A DNA stretch of 64,000 nt from Pseudomonadota bacterium (GTDB lineage: Bacteria; Pseudomonadota; Alphaproteobacteria; Rhizobiales; Xanthobacteraceae): positions 372,001-436,000 of the forward strand of contig JAEWHP010000049.1 in NCBI GenBank assembly GCA_023387735.1. Reading direction: 5' to 3'. Positions 43,181-52,847 of this stretch are shown in pieces (the stretch's first letter is position 1; the number at the start of each line of letters is the position of its first letter). Both the position numbers and the translations under genes were made by a program. The notes under the pieces are model-generated. The model was not told where the DNA came from, did not search any database, and saw only the letters and a program-made list of their open reading frames with translations.

Positions 43181-44329
43181 TTACCGTGAAATTGGCGGGA
43201 CTGGCGGGCCCGGGGGTGTTGCCGGCGGCGATGCAGGCGCGGTGGCGGTCGCCGCGGGTGGTGCCGCGGCGGATGGGCTCACAGCGGGTTCCGGCGTACC
43301 GCCGCCCGATGAGGAAGGCGGAGGCGCTGACGTTGCCGACGGTGCCGGGTCGGAGCGAGGGGGCGCAGGCTCGCTGCCGACACTCTCTTTGGCCGCATCG
43401 ACCTTGTTGGTGTCAGACTTTGCTTCGGCAGCGGGCTTGTTGACCTCGCCAGCTGGTTTGGCGGCTTCGCCGGCGGGCTTGGCCCCGTCGCCGGACGACT
43501 TGGCTGTATCTGGTTTGGCGGCGTCAGTCGCGGCATCGCTTTTCGCGGCGTCGGTCTTGGCAGCGTCGGTCTTGGCAGCGTCGGTCTTGGCAGAGTCACT
43601 GCCGGGTGTTTCTGTCCTGCTCGCGTCAGGTTTGCCGCTGTCAATTTTGGCGGCCTCGCTGGAAGGTTCGTTCTTCCCGGCTTCGCCCCGAGCGGCCTCC
43701 TCGGCTTTGGGCGGCTGTTCGGCCGCAGGCTTGCCGCGCTTGCTCCGCTGCTGCTTGGTGCCTTGCTTGCTATCGGTCGCAGCCTGCACCGGAGTTTGAC
43801 CATCTACGGGTCGGTTCGCGTCGGGCGCAGCCGTTGGCCTGGCCTGCCGCCTGCTATCGCGGCCGGGGCGCACACCCTCACCTTGCGGTCCAGCCCCGTC
43901 GGGTTCGGCCCGCGAAGTCCCGGCTGCCGGTGCGGCCGGCGGTTGGCGGCGGCCGAACCGGTCGGGATGATCCGGCCTCGCGTCCTGCCGGGGGTCTTGC
44001 CGAGGATCCTGCCGCGCGTCCTTCTGCTTCGACTGATCCTTCGGCTGGTAACGCGGATCCGCAGCGCCGTTCGAGATAAGGTAGCCGGCAAGCAGCGAGG
44101 CCATTTCGCTGCCCGTCGTGTAGTGCTGCCGCAGAAAGCCCGGCAACGACGAAGCCGGGACGTTCTTCAACAGGCCCCGCGGACTCTTGTGGCAGGCGCT
44201 GCAGGTACCCGAGAAGATCTGGGAAGGGCTCTTGCCGCGGTCGAGATTTTCCTGCGCCCGCACGCCCACCGCGGTGATGCAGCCGATCAGGATCGTCACC
44301 GTCGCTATAATGAGCGCTCGGCTCAACAT
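43181..44329 (-). CDS. c-type cytochrome-like protein with long low-complexity tail
   Basis: The 382-residue exported protein has a signal peptide (ALIIATVTILIGCITAVGVRA), then about 65 residues resembling a small cytochrome: one heme motif CSACH (about 43-47) within GKSPSQIFSGTCSACHKSPR, followed by LRQHYTTGSEMASLLAGYLI, a possible distal Met. The remaining ~280 residues are a Lys/Ala/Asp/Pro-rich repeat region with tandem AKTDAAKTDAAKTDAAKSDA and a proline-rich end. The tail could span the periplasm or bind cell wall. The family of the globular part is not certain. Confidence 0.72.
   Translation of the reverse strand: MLSRALIIATVTILIGCITAVGVRAQENLDRGKSPSQIFSGTCSACHKSPRGLLKNVPASSLPGFLRQHYTTGSEMASLLAGYLISNGAADPRYQPKDQSKQKDARQDPRQDPRQDARPDHPDRFGRRQPPAAPAAGTSRAEPDGAGPQGEGVRPGRDSRRQARPTAAPDANRPVDGQTPVQAATDSKQGTKQQRSKRGKPAAEQPPKAEEAARGEAGKNEPSSEAAKIDSGKPDASRTETPGSDSAKTDAAKTDAAKTDAAKSDAATDAAKPDTAKSSGDGAKPAGEAAKPAGEVNKPAAEAKSDTNKVDAAKESVGSEPAPPRSDPAPSATSAPPPSSSGGGTPEPAVSPSAAAPPAATATAPASPPATPPGPPVPPISR
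43548..43592. repeat. Three perfect 15-bp tandem repeats inside a coding region
   Basis: GCGTCGGTCTTGGCA occurs three times end to end and encodes repeated A-K-T-D-A units on the minus strand. Because the unit is a multiple of three, slippage would change tail length without breaking the frame. Confidence 0.85.
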
Positions 44330-45047
44330 GCCCCGCTTCTCCAGGTATGGAATCGCTTCCAGTGCCGCGCAGCGCCGTCGGCGGCGTCACCTTTTAACCG
44401 ATTATGACGCGAATGGAAGCACGCTCATCGCGCATCTGCGTGATCGCCACACTTAAGAATATCCGCTTTGAGTCCAACGCAATAGCGCCACATCATCATC
44501 GCAAACATTATGTTGTTGATGGTCGCTGGAACCTTGGTCGGAAAGGCTCGATATCGTCGCAGAAACTGAAAAATGCCCGGATTCAGTTGACGGCGCGCCG
44601 GGACATTACGTCGATCGCGCACGACGAGGTGAGGTTGCGCGTGGCGCGAGAATGTGGCGGGAGAGTAACGCGAGCGCGGAAGCCGAGTTCTTAGTTCCTC
44701 AGGCTGTAGGACGACGCGTAGGCAATCGTAAGCGAAGCCGGACGGGCCAACTGCTCACGCAGCGCGGTAATCACCTGCCGGTCACAGGGAACGGCACGCC
44801 GCTCAGGGCGGGAAATCTCTTCCGCGGTGTCAATCAGCATCGACAGCCACAAGCGCTGGCCGCCTGCCGATCGCCATTCCCTGAGTTGCTGCTGACCCAT
44901 TGCCTGTCCTTCTGGTTCGTGGCCAAGGCCAATCCCGGAAGCCGTCTTGTCGTTCCCGATTTCTTCAGGCCACGCTGCCGAAAAGAAAATCAGACCGATG
45001 TGATCTACTTCACAGAGTCCCTTGGCGGTCCGTCCTAGATCTCCGCC
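44330..45047. other. Sparse region with one small possible gene
   Basis: This 718-bp stretch holds only a possible 69-codon minus-strand ORF at 44691-44900. The base composition is less GC-rich from 44400 to 44600 than in its neighbours. No RNA gene was recognised. Confidence 0.5.
44691..44900 (-). CDS. Small hypothetical protein
   Basis: The 69-residue reading MGQQQLREWRSAGGQRLWLS then MLIDTAEEISRPERRAVPCD looks protein-like: a helical amphipathic first half and an ordered second half ending IAYASSYSLRN. AAGGACAGG stands just before the ATG. It is not recognised. Its codon use is compatible with real coding, but evidence is limited. Confidence 0.5.
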   Translation of the reverse strand: MGQQQLREWRSAGGQRLWLSMLIDTAEEISRPERRAVPCDRQVITALREQLARPASLTIAYASSYSLRN

Positions 45048-45164
45048 ATGGCCGAGAAACCCTACCCAGCGTCGTTCGAGACCGACATCAGGACCGACTA
45101 CGCCCTGATCGTGATCGGCGTGGCCGCCGCCGTGTGCGCCTTGATCTACCTGATGCTGGTTTGA
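45048..45164 (+). CDS. Predicted single-span membrane microprotein
   Basis: A 38-residue ORF, MAEKPYPASFETDIRTDYAL then IVIGVAAAVCALIYLMLV, has a polar N-terminus and one C-terminal hydrophobic helix running to the last residue, as in tail-anchored microproteins. No strong ribosome site was seen upstream. Reported on composition alone. Confidence 0.4.
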   Translation: MAEKPYPASFETDIRTDYALIVIGVAAAVCALIYLMLV

Positions 45165-45479
45165 TCAACGCTTAAGAACACGGCTCGAATCGTTCCCAAG
45201 CTCGGAATATGTCCGCCGCGGCGGCGACAAGGTTCAGACAATCCTAAAATTTTATATGGCATTTGCGCGGGGTCACGCCCCGCCATCGCCTGCTTTCTGC
45301 CGGAACCCCGTCAAGGAGAATGCGCCGCCACATCAGCATCCACATCCCGCATGTGGGAATCGTGCATAAGGCACCTTCACACTTTCACCTCGCCCGCGAG
45401 TGGCGCCTTATCGCCCCCCGCTTCCGGAATTCTTTTCCGGAATCCAAAAACGCCAAAAACCGAAGCATATTCCGAGATC
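45165..45479. other. Upstream region of dnaB
   Basis: This 315-bp stretch has a 6-bp GC hairpin (GCGGGG-TCACG-CCCCGC at 45267-45283) and should hold the dnaB promoter, which could not be identified with confidence. No gene was seen. Confidence 0.45.
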
Positions 45480-46982
45480 ATGGCCTTGACTGATTCGAAC
45501 GTCCTCAAGCTCGCCCCCGACGCGGGAACTCCGGCCTATCGGAGCGCCCCGCACAATATCGAGGCGGAGCAGAGCCTGCTGGGCGCGATCCTGGTCAACA
45601 ACGACGCGTTTTACCGGGTCTCCGACTTCCTGGAACCGAAGCACTTCTTCGAACCGATCCATCAGACCATCTTTGAGACCGCCGGTAGCCTGATCCGAAT
45701 GGGCAAGGTGGCCACGCCCGTCACGCTGAAGACGTTCCTGCCCGCCGACACCGACATCGGCGGCATGACGGTTGGCCAATACCTCGCCCGCGTGGCGGCG
45801 GAAGCGACCACGATCATCAACGCGCAGGATTACGGCCGCACGATCTACGACATGGCGCTGCGCCGCGACCTGATCCGGATCGGCGAAGACATGGTCAACG
45901 TCGCCTTCGACGCGCCGGTGGACTTTGCCCCGCGCGCCCAGATCGAGGACGCCGAGCGCCAGCTTTACGAGCTCGCCGAGTCCGGTCGCTACGAAGGCGG
46001 CTTCCAGCGCTTTTCGCAGGCGATGAAGATCGCCCTCGACATGGCCGCGAACGCGTACCAGCGCGACGGCAAGCTGTCGGGCATTTCCACCGGCCTGCGT
46101 GATCTCGACTCGAAAATGGGCGGCCTGCAGCGGTCCGACCTGATCATCCTGGCCGGTCGTCCCGGCATGGGCAAAACCTCGCTTGCAACCAACATCGCCT
46201 ACAACATCGCCAGGGCCTACCAGCCGGAGACCAAGGCCGACGGCACCACGACGGCCGCCAATGGCGGCGTGGTCGGCTTCTACTCCTGCGAAATGTCGGC
46301 AGAGCAGCTCGCCACCCGTATTCTCGCGGAGCAAACCCGCATTGCCTCGAGCATGATCCGCCGCGGCGGCATCAACCAGCAGGAGTTCGACAAGATTCGC
46401 GACTACACGATCGAGCTGGAGCACCTGCCGCTCTATGTCGACGAAACCGGCGGCCTGTCCATCTCGCAATTGACGGCGCGGGCCCGGCGGCTGAAGCGCC
46501 AGAAGGGTCTCGACGTCATTGTGGTGGACTACATCCAGCTGCTCCAGGGCTCGGGCAAGCGCGGCAACGACAACCGCGTCCAGGAAGTCACGGAAATTAC
46601 CACCAACCTGAAGGCGCTCGCGAAAGAGCTCAACGTTCCGGTCGTCGCGCTTTCGCAGCTTTCACGCCAGGTCGAAAATCGCGACGACAAGCATCCGCAA
46701 TTGTCGGACCTGCGTGAATCCGGCTCGATCGAGCAGGATGCCGACGTCGTGCTGTTCGTCTATCGCGAGGAATACTATTTGCAGAACAAGGAGCCCAAGA
46801 TGGGCACGCCCGAGCACGAGAAATGGAAACTCGACATGGAGCTCGCGCACGGCAAGGCCGAGGTCATCATCGCCAAGCAGCGCCACGGACCTACGGGTAC
46901 GGTCCCGCTGCAATTCGAAGGGCAATACACGCGCTTCAGTGATCTCATTGAAGACGACAACCTGCCCTACCGCGCGCCGTAA
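45480..46982 (+). CDS. dnaB: Replicative DNA helicase
   Basis: DnaB unwinds DNA ahead of the replisome as a hexamer. The 500-residue protein has an N-terminal DnaG-binding domain (PHNIEAEQSLLGAILVNN), a linker, and the RecA-like motor with Walker A GRPGMGKTSLA (K232), Walker B VIVVDYIQLLQGSG and the arginine-containing KQRHGPTGTVPLQFEG near the end. The start MALTDSNVLKLAPD is preferred to upstream in-frame codons because the domain starts there. No intein is present. alr follows 52 bp downstream. Confidence 0.97.
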   Translation: MALTDSNVLKLAPDAGTPAYRSAPHNIEAEQSLLGAILVNNDAFYRVSDFLEPKHFFEPIHQTIFETAGSLIRMGKVATPVTLKTFLPADTDIGGMTVGQYLARVAAEATTIINAQDYGRTIYDMALRRDLIRIGEDMVNVAFDAPVDFAPRAQIEDAERQLYELAESGRYEGGFQRFSQAMKIALDMAANAYQRDGKLSGISTGLRDLDSKMGGLQRSDLIILAGRPGMGKTSLATNIAYNIARAYQPETKADGTTTAANGGVVGFYSCEMSAEQLATRILAEQTRIASSMIRRGGINQQEFDKIRDYTIELEHLPLYVDETGGLSISQLTARARRLKRQKGLDVIVVDYIQLLQGSGKRGNDNRVQEVTEITTNLKALAKELNVPVVALSQLSRQVENRDDKHPQLSDLRESGSIEQDADVVLFVYREEYYLQNKEPKMGTPEHEKWKLDMELAHGKAEVIIAKQRHGPTGTVPLQFEGQYTRFSDLIEDDNLPYRAP

Positions 46983-47034
46983 TTCTGACCCTCAGTGCGG
47001 TTGAACCGCCGCGTTCCGCCGCCTAAAGTGTGGC

Positions 47035-48315
47035 ATGAACATCGCCCCCGACCCCAAATCCATTCCGCACGGCACCCCGCTTGCGGCTGAAGCGAACCAG
47101 GCCGCAACGATCGCGAGCAGCGCGACCGGCGTGCTGACGGTCGATCTCGACGCCATCGTCGCCAACTGGCGCAAGCTCGAGAAGACCGCGGTACCGGCCG
47201 AATGCGCCGGCGTCGTCAAGGCGGACGCCTATGGCTGCGGCGCCGCGCAGGTCGCCGGCGCGCTTTCCCGGGCCGGCTGCAAGACGTTTTTCGTGGCGAC
47301 CCTGGAGGAGGCCCGCGTGGTCCGCGCAGCGGTGCCGGCGGCCGCCGCGATCTATGTGCTCGACGGCTTCTTCCAGAACACCGGCGACGTCTACGCGCAG
47401 GTCGACTGCAAGCCCGTGATCGGCGACCTCAACGAACTGGCCGAATGGGACGTGTTCTGCCGCCGATCCGGCTGGTCGGGCGGAGCCGCCATTCATATCG
47501 ATACCGGAATGAACCGGCTCGGCATGACGGTGACCGAGGCGCAGGGTCTGATCCCGCGCATCAATGCCGGCGATCACGGCATTACGCTGGTGATGAGCCA
47601 CCTCGCCTCCGCGGAAATGCTCCACAATACGGCCAACGCCAGGCAACTGGCGGCCTTCCGGGAGATCGCGAGCCTGTTCTCCGGCGTGCCGAAGTCGCTT
47701 GCGAATTCTTCCGGCATTTTCCTGGGCTCCCAGTTCGTGTTCGACCTGGTGCGGCCGGGATGCGCCCTCTACGGCATCAATCCGACGCCGGAGGCAGACA
47801 ATCCGCTGCAGCCGGTCGTCGACCTGAAGGCGCGCGTCGTGCAGATCCGCAATGTCGAGCGTGGCGAGACCGTCGGCTATGGCGGGACCTGGACCGCGCG
47901 GCGTCCGACCCGGATAGCACTGGTCTCGGCGGGCTATGCCGACGGATATTTCCGCGCGGCCAGCGCCAATGACGGCACCCGCGGCGCCGAAATCGTCGTC
48001 GCGGGCAAGCGCTGCCCGGTTGCGGGCCGTATCTCGATGGACCTCACCGCGGTCGACATCACCGACCTCGACAAGAATGCGGTCCGGCGCGGTCACATGG
48101 TGACGCTGATCGGCGAAGGCATCACGGTCGACGAACTGGCCCATCATTTCGGAACGATCGGCTACGAAGTGCTGACCAGCCTCGGCAAGCGCTACGCACG
48201 GGTCTACAAGGGCGGCACAACGCCCGCGGCCGAACCGGCTCCGCCTGCTGCGAGCGAGCCTGCAGCATCAGCCGCGAGCGAACCCGCTCCGGCCGCGCCA
48301 CCTCCGTCGGCCTGA
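47035..48315 (+). CDS. alr: Alanine racemase
   Basis: Alr makes D-alanine for peptidoglycan. The 426-residue protein carries the PLP lysine K62 in AGVVKADAYGCG, and the catalytic Tyr region VGYGGTWTARRPTRIALVSA (about 282) and GRISMDLTAVDIT follow. The C-terminal ~30 residues (PAAEPAPPAASEPAASAASE) are an Ala/Pro/Ser tail absent from the domain core. It sits between dnaB and xthA and shares its strand with both. Confidence 0.96.
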   Translation: MNIAPDPKSIPHGTPLAAEANQAATIASSATGVLTVDLDAIVANWRKLEKTAVPAECAGVVKADAYGCGAAQVAGALSRAGCKTFFVATLEEARVVRAAVPAAAAIYVLDGFFQNTGDVYAQVDCKPVIGDLNELAEWDVFCRRSGWSGGAAIHIDTGMNRLGMTVTEAQGLIPRINAGDHGITLVMSHLASAEMLHNTANARQLAAFREIASLFSGVPKSLANSSGIFLGSQFVFDLVRPGCALYGINPTPEADNPLQPVVDLKARVVQIRNVERGETVGYGGTWTARRPTRIALVSAGYADGYFRAASANDGTRGAEIVVAGKRCPVAGRISMDLTAVDITDLDKNAVRRGHMVTLIGEGITVDELAHHFGTIGYEVLTSLGKRYARVYKGGTTPAAEPAPPAASEPAASAASEPAPAAPPPSA

Positions 48316-48329
48316 GGCGCTACCGGGCC

Positions 48330-49100
48330 GTGAAGGTCGCGACCTTCAACATCAATAACATCAACCGGCGTCTGCCGAACCTGTTGCGATGGCTGCGCGC
48401 CGCCAGGCCCGACGTGGTTGCCTTGCAGGAGCTGAAGGCGGCCGAAAAGGAGTTTCCCGTCGCCGCGATCGAGAAGGCCGGCTACGGCGCGGTGTGGCGC
48501 GGGCAGAAAACCTGGAACGGCGTCGCCATCCTCGCGCGAGACGCCGAGCCGGTGCTGACGCGGACCGCCCTGCCCGGCGACCGCGAGGATCACGAGGCGC
48601 GCTACATCGAGGCCGCCGTCAACGGCATCATCGTCACCAGCATCTATTTGCCGAACGGCAATCCGCAGCCCGGCCCGAAATTCGATTACAAGCTCGACTG
48701 GTTCAGGCGGCTGCGGTCGCATGCCGGCAAGCTGCTCAAGCAGGACATCCCCGTGGTGCTGGCCGGCGACTACAACGTCGCACCCACTGAACTCGACATC
48801 TACCCGACAAAGTCCTGGGACAAGGACGCGCTGATCCAGCCGAAGAGCCGCGCCGCCTTCAAGGCGCTGGTGGCGCAGGGCTGGACGGACGCGATCCGGA
48901 CGCTGCATCCGTCAAAACCGATGTTCACGTTCTGGGACTACAAGCGCAACCGCTGGCCGCGCGACGCGGGGTTGCGGCTCGATCACCTGTTGCTGAGCCC
49001 GGTGCTGGCGCCGCGGCTGATCAAGGCCGGCATCGACCGCAAGATACGCGGTGACGAAGGCGCCAGCGATCACGCGCCGGCGTGGATCGTGCTGAAGTAG
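48330..49100 (+). CDS. xthA: Exodeoxyribonuclease III
   Basis: ExoIII is the main AP endonuclease and 3'-phosphatase of base-excision repair. The 256-residue protein has the fold's signature residues: FNINNINRRL, E34 in LQELKAAE, the D-x-N motif in LAGDYNVAPTELD, and the C-terminal catalytic SDHAPAW. The start is the GTG at 48330, 14 bp after alr. It could also be classed as a general ExoIII/ExoA-type enzyme; the motif set favours xth. Confidence 0.93.
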   Translation: MKVATFNINNINRRLPNLLRWLRAARPDVVALQELKAAEKEFPVAAIEKAGYGAVWRGQKTWNGVAILARDAEPVLTRTALPGDREDHEARYIEAAVNGIIVTSIYLPNGNPQPGPKFDYKLDWFRRLRSHAGKLLKQDIPVVLAGDYNVAPTELDIYPTKSWDKDALIQPKSRAAFKALVAQGWTDAIRTLHPSKPMFTFWDYKRNRWPRDAGLRLDHLLLSPVLAPRLIKAGIDRKIRGDEGASDHAPAWIVLK

Positions 49101-49115
49101 GTCCCTCGCAGTGCC

Positions 49116-51380
49116 CTAGCCGCCAAATTTCCTGCGCAGCATGACGCCGAGAATGTTTGAATAGTCGTCCGTCCACACAGCGCTTGTCTGGTCCGGATGC
49201 AACCGCGTCCAGCTTCCGGCAACGCTTGCGATATCACGGGTCTCGCGCGCCATCGCGACGACCCTGGCATTGGCCGTGAACGTCGTCATCATGCCACCCG
49301 CCCTGTCATCTTCGCGGAGGAAAGTCATCAGTCCCTGGGATTGGGCGACGTTCGCCACCACGGGCGCGAGATCGAGGTGACGGTTGGAAATATGCGCGAC
49401 GATCACGCCGCGGGGCGAGAGTTTCGAAAGATATCCTGCCAGCGCTTCGCGCGTCAGCAGATGCACCGGTATGCTATCGGACGAAAAAGCATCCAGAACG
49501 ATCAGGTCATAGCGATCGGGCGCAGCTTCCAGGGTCAGGCGCGCATCGCCAACCACCACGGGCGCGTCGGGCGCGCAGTTCGACAGGAACGTGAAGAGGC
49601 GCGGATCCTGCGCCATGCGGATCACGACCGGATCGATCTCGAAGAACGTCCAGGCCTCGCCCGCCTTGCGATGGCAGGCCAGCGACCCCGTACCGAGCCC
49701 GACGACGGCAACATGCCCGAGGCCACCGTGGGCGGCACGAGTGGCGCCGATCGCTTCGGCCAACGGACCTTCCGGATAATAGTAAGTCAGCGGTGTCGGA
49801 GGCCCTTCGACCGGCGTACCGTCGTCGTTGCGCAGCCGCTGCGCGCCGTGGATCGTGGTGCCGTGATAGAGAATGCGCGCCTTGCCGTCGGCAATTTCGG
49901 CCACCCTGTGGACGCCGAAAAAACTGCGTGCCGTTTCGATCGGCGCGATCCCGGGACGCCACAGGGCGGTGATCGCAAAGCTCATGACGACCAACCCGAA
50001 GAACGGCATCAGCCGCTGCCGCTGAAACAGCATCGCAGCCGCCATCAACGCGAGCAGAACTTGAAACGGCAGCTCCAGCGTCGCGGGCAACTGCACAGGC
50101 ATGACGTACCAGACCAGCGCCAGAACCGCCGTCGGCACCAGCCACGGCCAGAGCTCGGTCATCGCCCGGCGGAAGCCGCCCGCAAAGATGCCGGGCGTGC
50201 ACAGCAGCGCCAGTGCGATCAGCACGGGATATTCGTAGTTGCCGTTGAATATCTGTGGCGCCGCGAGGCCTGCAAACGCTCCGCCAATCACCCCGCCGAA
50301 CGAGGTGCAAAGGTAGAACTCCGTCAGCCGGTGCGGGGCCGGCCGGCGCGCGTAGAGTTCGCCGTGGCACATCAGCGTCAGCAGCGCAAAGGCTGCGAGA
50401 TTGAGCACGATCATCGTCACCCAGAACACCTTGTCCCCGCCGATCAGGCTGACCGCGAGCGGCGCGACCGCGAACGGAACAAAGCGGACGACATTGGCAT
50501 GTGCGATCCACGGTCTCTCGCGGAACACGGCGACGAAGGTGAGCAGATATATCGCCAGCGGAAGCACCCAAAGGAACGGCGCGGCAGCGATATCGGTCGT
50601 CAGATAGGCCGTAACCGCGATGACGAGGCCGGACGGAACCGCGGCAAGCGCCATCCAGCGCAGTCGTTCAGCGGTGCTCGATGCAGCCTCCTCCTGCGGA
50701 ACGCACTCCGCGACGAACTCGGCTGCGCGCGAAGCGAACACGGCAACGATACTCGCAAGCACGGCGAACACCGCAAATCCGACGGACCAGGCCGCGGTCT
50801 GCGTCTTAAGTGTCAGGAACGGCTCGATGACGATCGGATAGGCGAACAGCGCGGCAAATGAGCCGAGATTGGACGCCGCATATAGGACGTAAGGGTTGCC
50901 CGCCTGCTTGTGGCCGCTCGCGGCAAACCAGGTTTGCAGCAACGGCGCGCTGGCCGACAGCGTAAAGAACGGAAGCCCGATGGATACCGCAAACAGTCCA
51001 AACAGCCAGAGCGCGGTCCCGGTCGAGGGTGGAGCCCCCCATCCCGGCGCAATCGCAATCGGCAGCATCACCGCGGTGACGGAGAGCAACACCAGATGAA
51101 ACATCGCAGCCCGGCGGGGCTGCAGCGCGCGATTCAGCAGATGAGCGTACGCGTAACCCGCCAGCAGCACCGTCTGAAAGAACACCATCGCGACCGACCA
51201 CACGGCCGGCGCACCGCCGAGCTTCGGCAGGACCATCTTGGCAAACATCGGCTGGATCGAGAACAGAAGCAGCGCCGAGACGAACAGGGTCAACGCGTAC
51301 AGGAAGGGCAGGAACCTGACGACCGCCGCCTGCCGATCGAGCGCAGGCGATATCCGGTCCGAAGCGTGGAAGAGCGACAT
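49116..51380 (-). CDS. Membrane-fused spermidine-synthase-like protein
   Basis: The 754-residue protein joins an N-terminal integral membrane half (about residues 20-490, with some 10-12 hydrophobic segments such as FLYALTLFVSALLLFSIQPM) to a C-terminal methyltransferase-fold domain (about 540-740). The latter has VAVVGLGTGSLACHR, FFEIDPVVIRMA, GDARLTLEA and LIVLDAFSSDSIPVHLLT, matching the spermidine synthase family. Such fused proteins are widespread but their substrate is unknown; polyamine synthesis is unproven. The start at 51380 is chosen because GGGGA lies upstream of it. Confidence 0.86.
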   Translation of the reverse strand: MSLFHASDRISPALDRQAAVVRFLPFLYALTLFVSALLLFSIQPMFAKMVLPKLGGAPAVWSVAMVFFQTVLLAGYAYAHLLNRALQPRRAAMFHLVLLSVTAVMLPIAIAPGWGAPPSTGTALWLFGLFAVSIGLPFFTLSASAPLLQTWFAASGHKQAGNPYVLYAASNLGSFAALFAYPIVIEPFLTLKTQTAAWSVGFAVFAVLASIVAVFASRAAEFVAECVPQEEAASSTAERLRWMALAAVPSGLVIAVTAYLTTDIAAAPFLWVLPLAIYLLTFVAVFRERPWIAHANVVRFVPFAVAPLAVSLIGGDKVFWVTMIVLNLAAFALLTLMCHGELYARRPAPHRLTEFYLCTSFGGVIGGAFAGLAAPQIFNGNYEYPVLIALALLCTPGIFAGGFRRAMTELWPWLVPTAVLALVWYVMPVQLPATLELPFQVLLALMAAAMLFQRQRLMPFFGLVVMSFAITALWRPGIAPIETARSFFGVHRVAEIADGKARILYHGTTIHGAQRLRNDDGTPVEGPPTPLTYYYPEGPLAEAIGATRAAHGGLGHVAVVGLGTGSLACHRKAGEAWTFFEIDPVVIRMAQDPRLFTFLSNCAPDAPVVVGDARLTLEAAPDRYDLIVLDAFSSDSIPVHLLTREALAGYLSKLSPRGVIVAHISNRHLDLAPVVANVAQSQGLMTFLREDDRAGGMMTTFTANARVVAMARETRDIASVAGSWTRLHPDQTSAVWTDDYSNILGVMLRRKFGG

Positions 51381-51507
51381 CAATATCCCCGGCACCGGCA
51401 ATTCCCGGCACGGTACCGATCCGCTCCTAAGCAACGCTTAAACGGCGGCCGGGAACAGCGGACGCCCATGGTAAACGTCGTCTTGATCCGGGCAGCACGG
51501 CGAAAGG

Positions 51508-51957
51508 TCAGCCCTTGCGGGTGTGGCCCCAGGTCTCGTCCCAATCATCGCCGGCTGCGTCGATCACACGCCCGTCGGCCTCGAAGAACTTGTTCGGGAC
51601 CTGGAAGATCGCCAGCATCAGCCCGCCCTGGGGACACCAGGCGACATGGCGGCTGCCCTCCTCGCGCCAGATGAACTCGCCGGCCTTGCATTCAATGCCC
51701 TGCGCCGGGCCTTCCTTGTCGACCAGCGAGCCTTCGAGGACATAGGTCTGCTCGATGTTGACGTGCTCGTGGTCCGGCAATACCGCTCCCGGCGCGAACC
51801 GCATCAGCGCGGTCATCAGGCCGGTCTTGCGATCGAACAGCAGCGTCTTGGCTTCGCAACCGGGAAAGCGCGTTTTCTGCCATTCCATGGTTTCGGGGCG
51901 AACCAGATGGGAATGCGTGTCTGCGGCCTGCGCGCCCTTCGGGGTCACGGCGTCCAT
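51508..51957 (-). CDS. Cupin domain protein (ChrR-like)
   Basis: The 149-residue single-cupin protein has the metal-binding motif in PGAVLPDHEHVNIEQTYVLE and a second half RHVAWCPQGGLMLAIFQVP. Similar cupins are ligand- or metal-binding proteins, some resembling anti-sigma ChrR. No sigma factor gene is adjacent, so regulation is unlikely here. Role unknown. Confidence 0.82.
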   Translation of the reverse strand: MDAVTPKGAQAADTHSHLVRPETMEWQKTRFPGCEAKTLLFDRKTGLMTALMRFAPGAVLPDHEHVNIEQTYVLEGSLVDKEGPAQGIECKAGEFIWREEGSRHVAWCPQGGLMLAIFQVPNKFFEADGRVIDAAGDDWDETWGHTRKG

Positions 51958-52109
51958 GGCGATCCTCCGTCCTGTTGTTTTGACGCGATCCTAGCAGCTT
52001 TGGTCTGGTCCGCCAGCCGGCAGGTGTGCGCTGCGGTGGTCCCGTCTTGCTCGCTGCCGGGCGCAAGGGTACGATCGACGCATCTGCCGCGCGTGAATCA
52101 CGGTTGAAA

Positions 52110-52847
52110 ATGGCAGCCTCTCAACATGCGAAGATCTGCAAGGGGTGCTGGGAGCAGTTGCATGTCCCGGTGCCGCTCCGCGGCGTGATCTCGGCGCCAT
52201 TCCGCGCCTTCGGCATCCGTCCGAGCCGAATGAACCCCAATACCTGCACGATCTGCGAACTGATGTTTACCAAGGTGATGCGCGCCCGCAAGATCACCAT
52301 CGACGCGACGATCATGTTTGCCGATCTGCGCGGCTACACCAGCCTGTCGCAGTCGCAATCGCCGGACGCCGTTTCGGGACTGCTCGACGCATTCTATGAC
52401 GAATGCGCCAATGCGATCTGGGAACATGACGGTCTTCTCAACAAGACCATCGGCGACGCCGTCATGGCGGTCTTCAACTTTCCGCTGCGGCGCGAGGCGC
52501 ACCCGAGGAACGCCGTGCTCGCCGCGCGTGAAATTCAGGCGATCTGGCGTGAGCGCCGTGCGATGCTGGTCGAAGCACACGGTCTCTCTGCGGCCGAACT
52601 GGGAATCGGCATCGGCATCCATACGGGCGAACTGAGTTTTGGCGAGTTCGGCCGATCGCACCGTGACCTCACGGCAATCGGCAACGTCGTCAATACGGCC
52701 TCGCGGGCCCAGTCGGTTGCTGCGGCCGACCAGATCCTCGTGACGAAGGCCGTGTTCGACCGCGCCCAACCGGATTTGAAAGACAGCCCGGCGAAGTCAT
52801 TTCAGCTCAAGGGATTCGATCGCCCGATCGAGCTTTACGCCGCCTAG
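52110..52847 (+). CDS. Class III adenylate/guanylate cyclase with N-terminal CxxC pair
   Basis: The 245-residue soluble protein begins with two CxxC units, C10-C13 and C46-C49 (KICKGCWEQL ... PNTCTICELMF), likely a zinc site. The cyclase domain follows: first metal Asp in MFADLRGYTSLS (D72), second in NKTIGDAVMAVFNF (D116), and the C-terminal TAIGNVVNTASRAQS. The catalytic set looks complete. The start at 52110 is uncertain, as no ribosome site stands out. It lies in a region with another cyclase 1.5 kb away; the signal sensed by the cysteine module is unknown. Confidence 0.85.
   Translation: MAASQHAKICKGCWEQLHVPVPLRGVISAPFRAFGIRPSRMNPNTCTICELMFTKVMRARKITIDATIMFADLRGYTSLSQSQSPDAVSGLLDAFYDECANAIWEHDGLLNKTIGDAVMAVFNFPLRREAHPRNAVLAAREIQAIWRERRAMLVEAHGLSAAELGIGIGIHTGELSFGEFGRSHRDLTAIGNVVNTASRAQSVAAADQILVTKAVFDRAQPDLKDSPAKSFQLKGFDRPIELYAA

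Noticed and set aside
43501..43600. Possible CRISPR-like or satellite array
   Set aside because: Only three 15-bp units with no spacers; they are in-frame coding repeats of a low-complexity protein tail.
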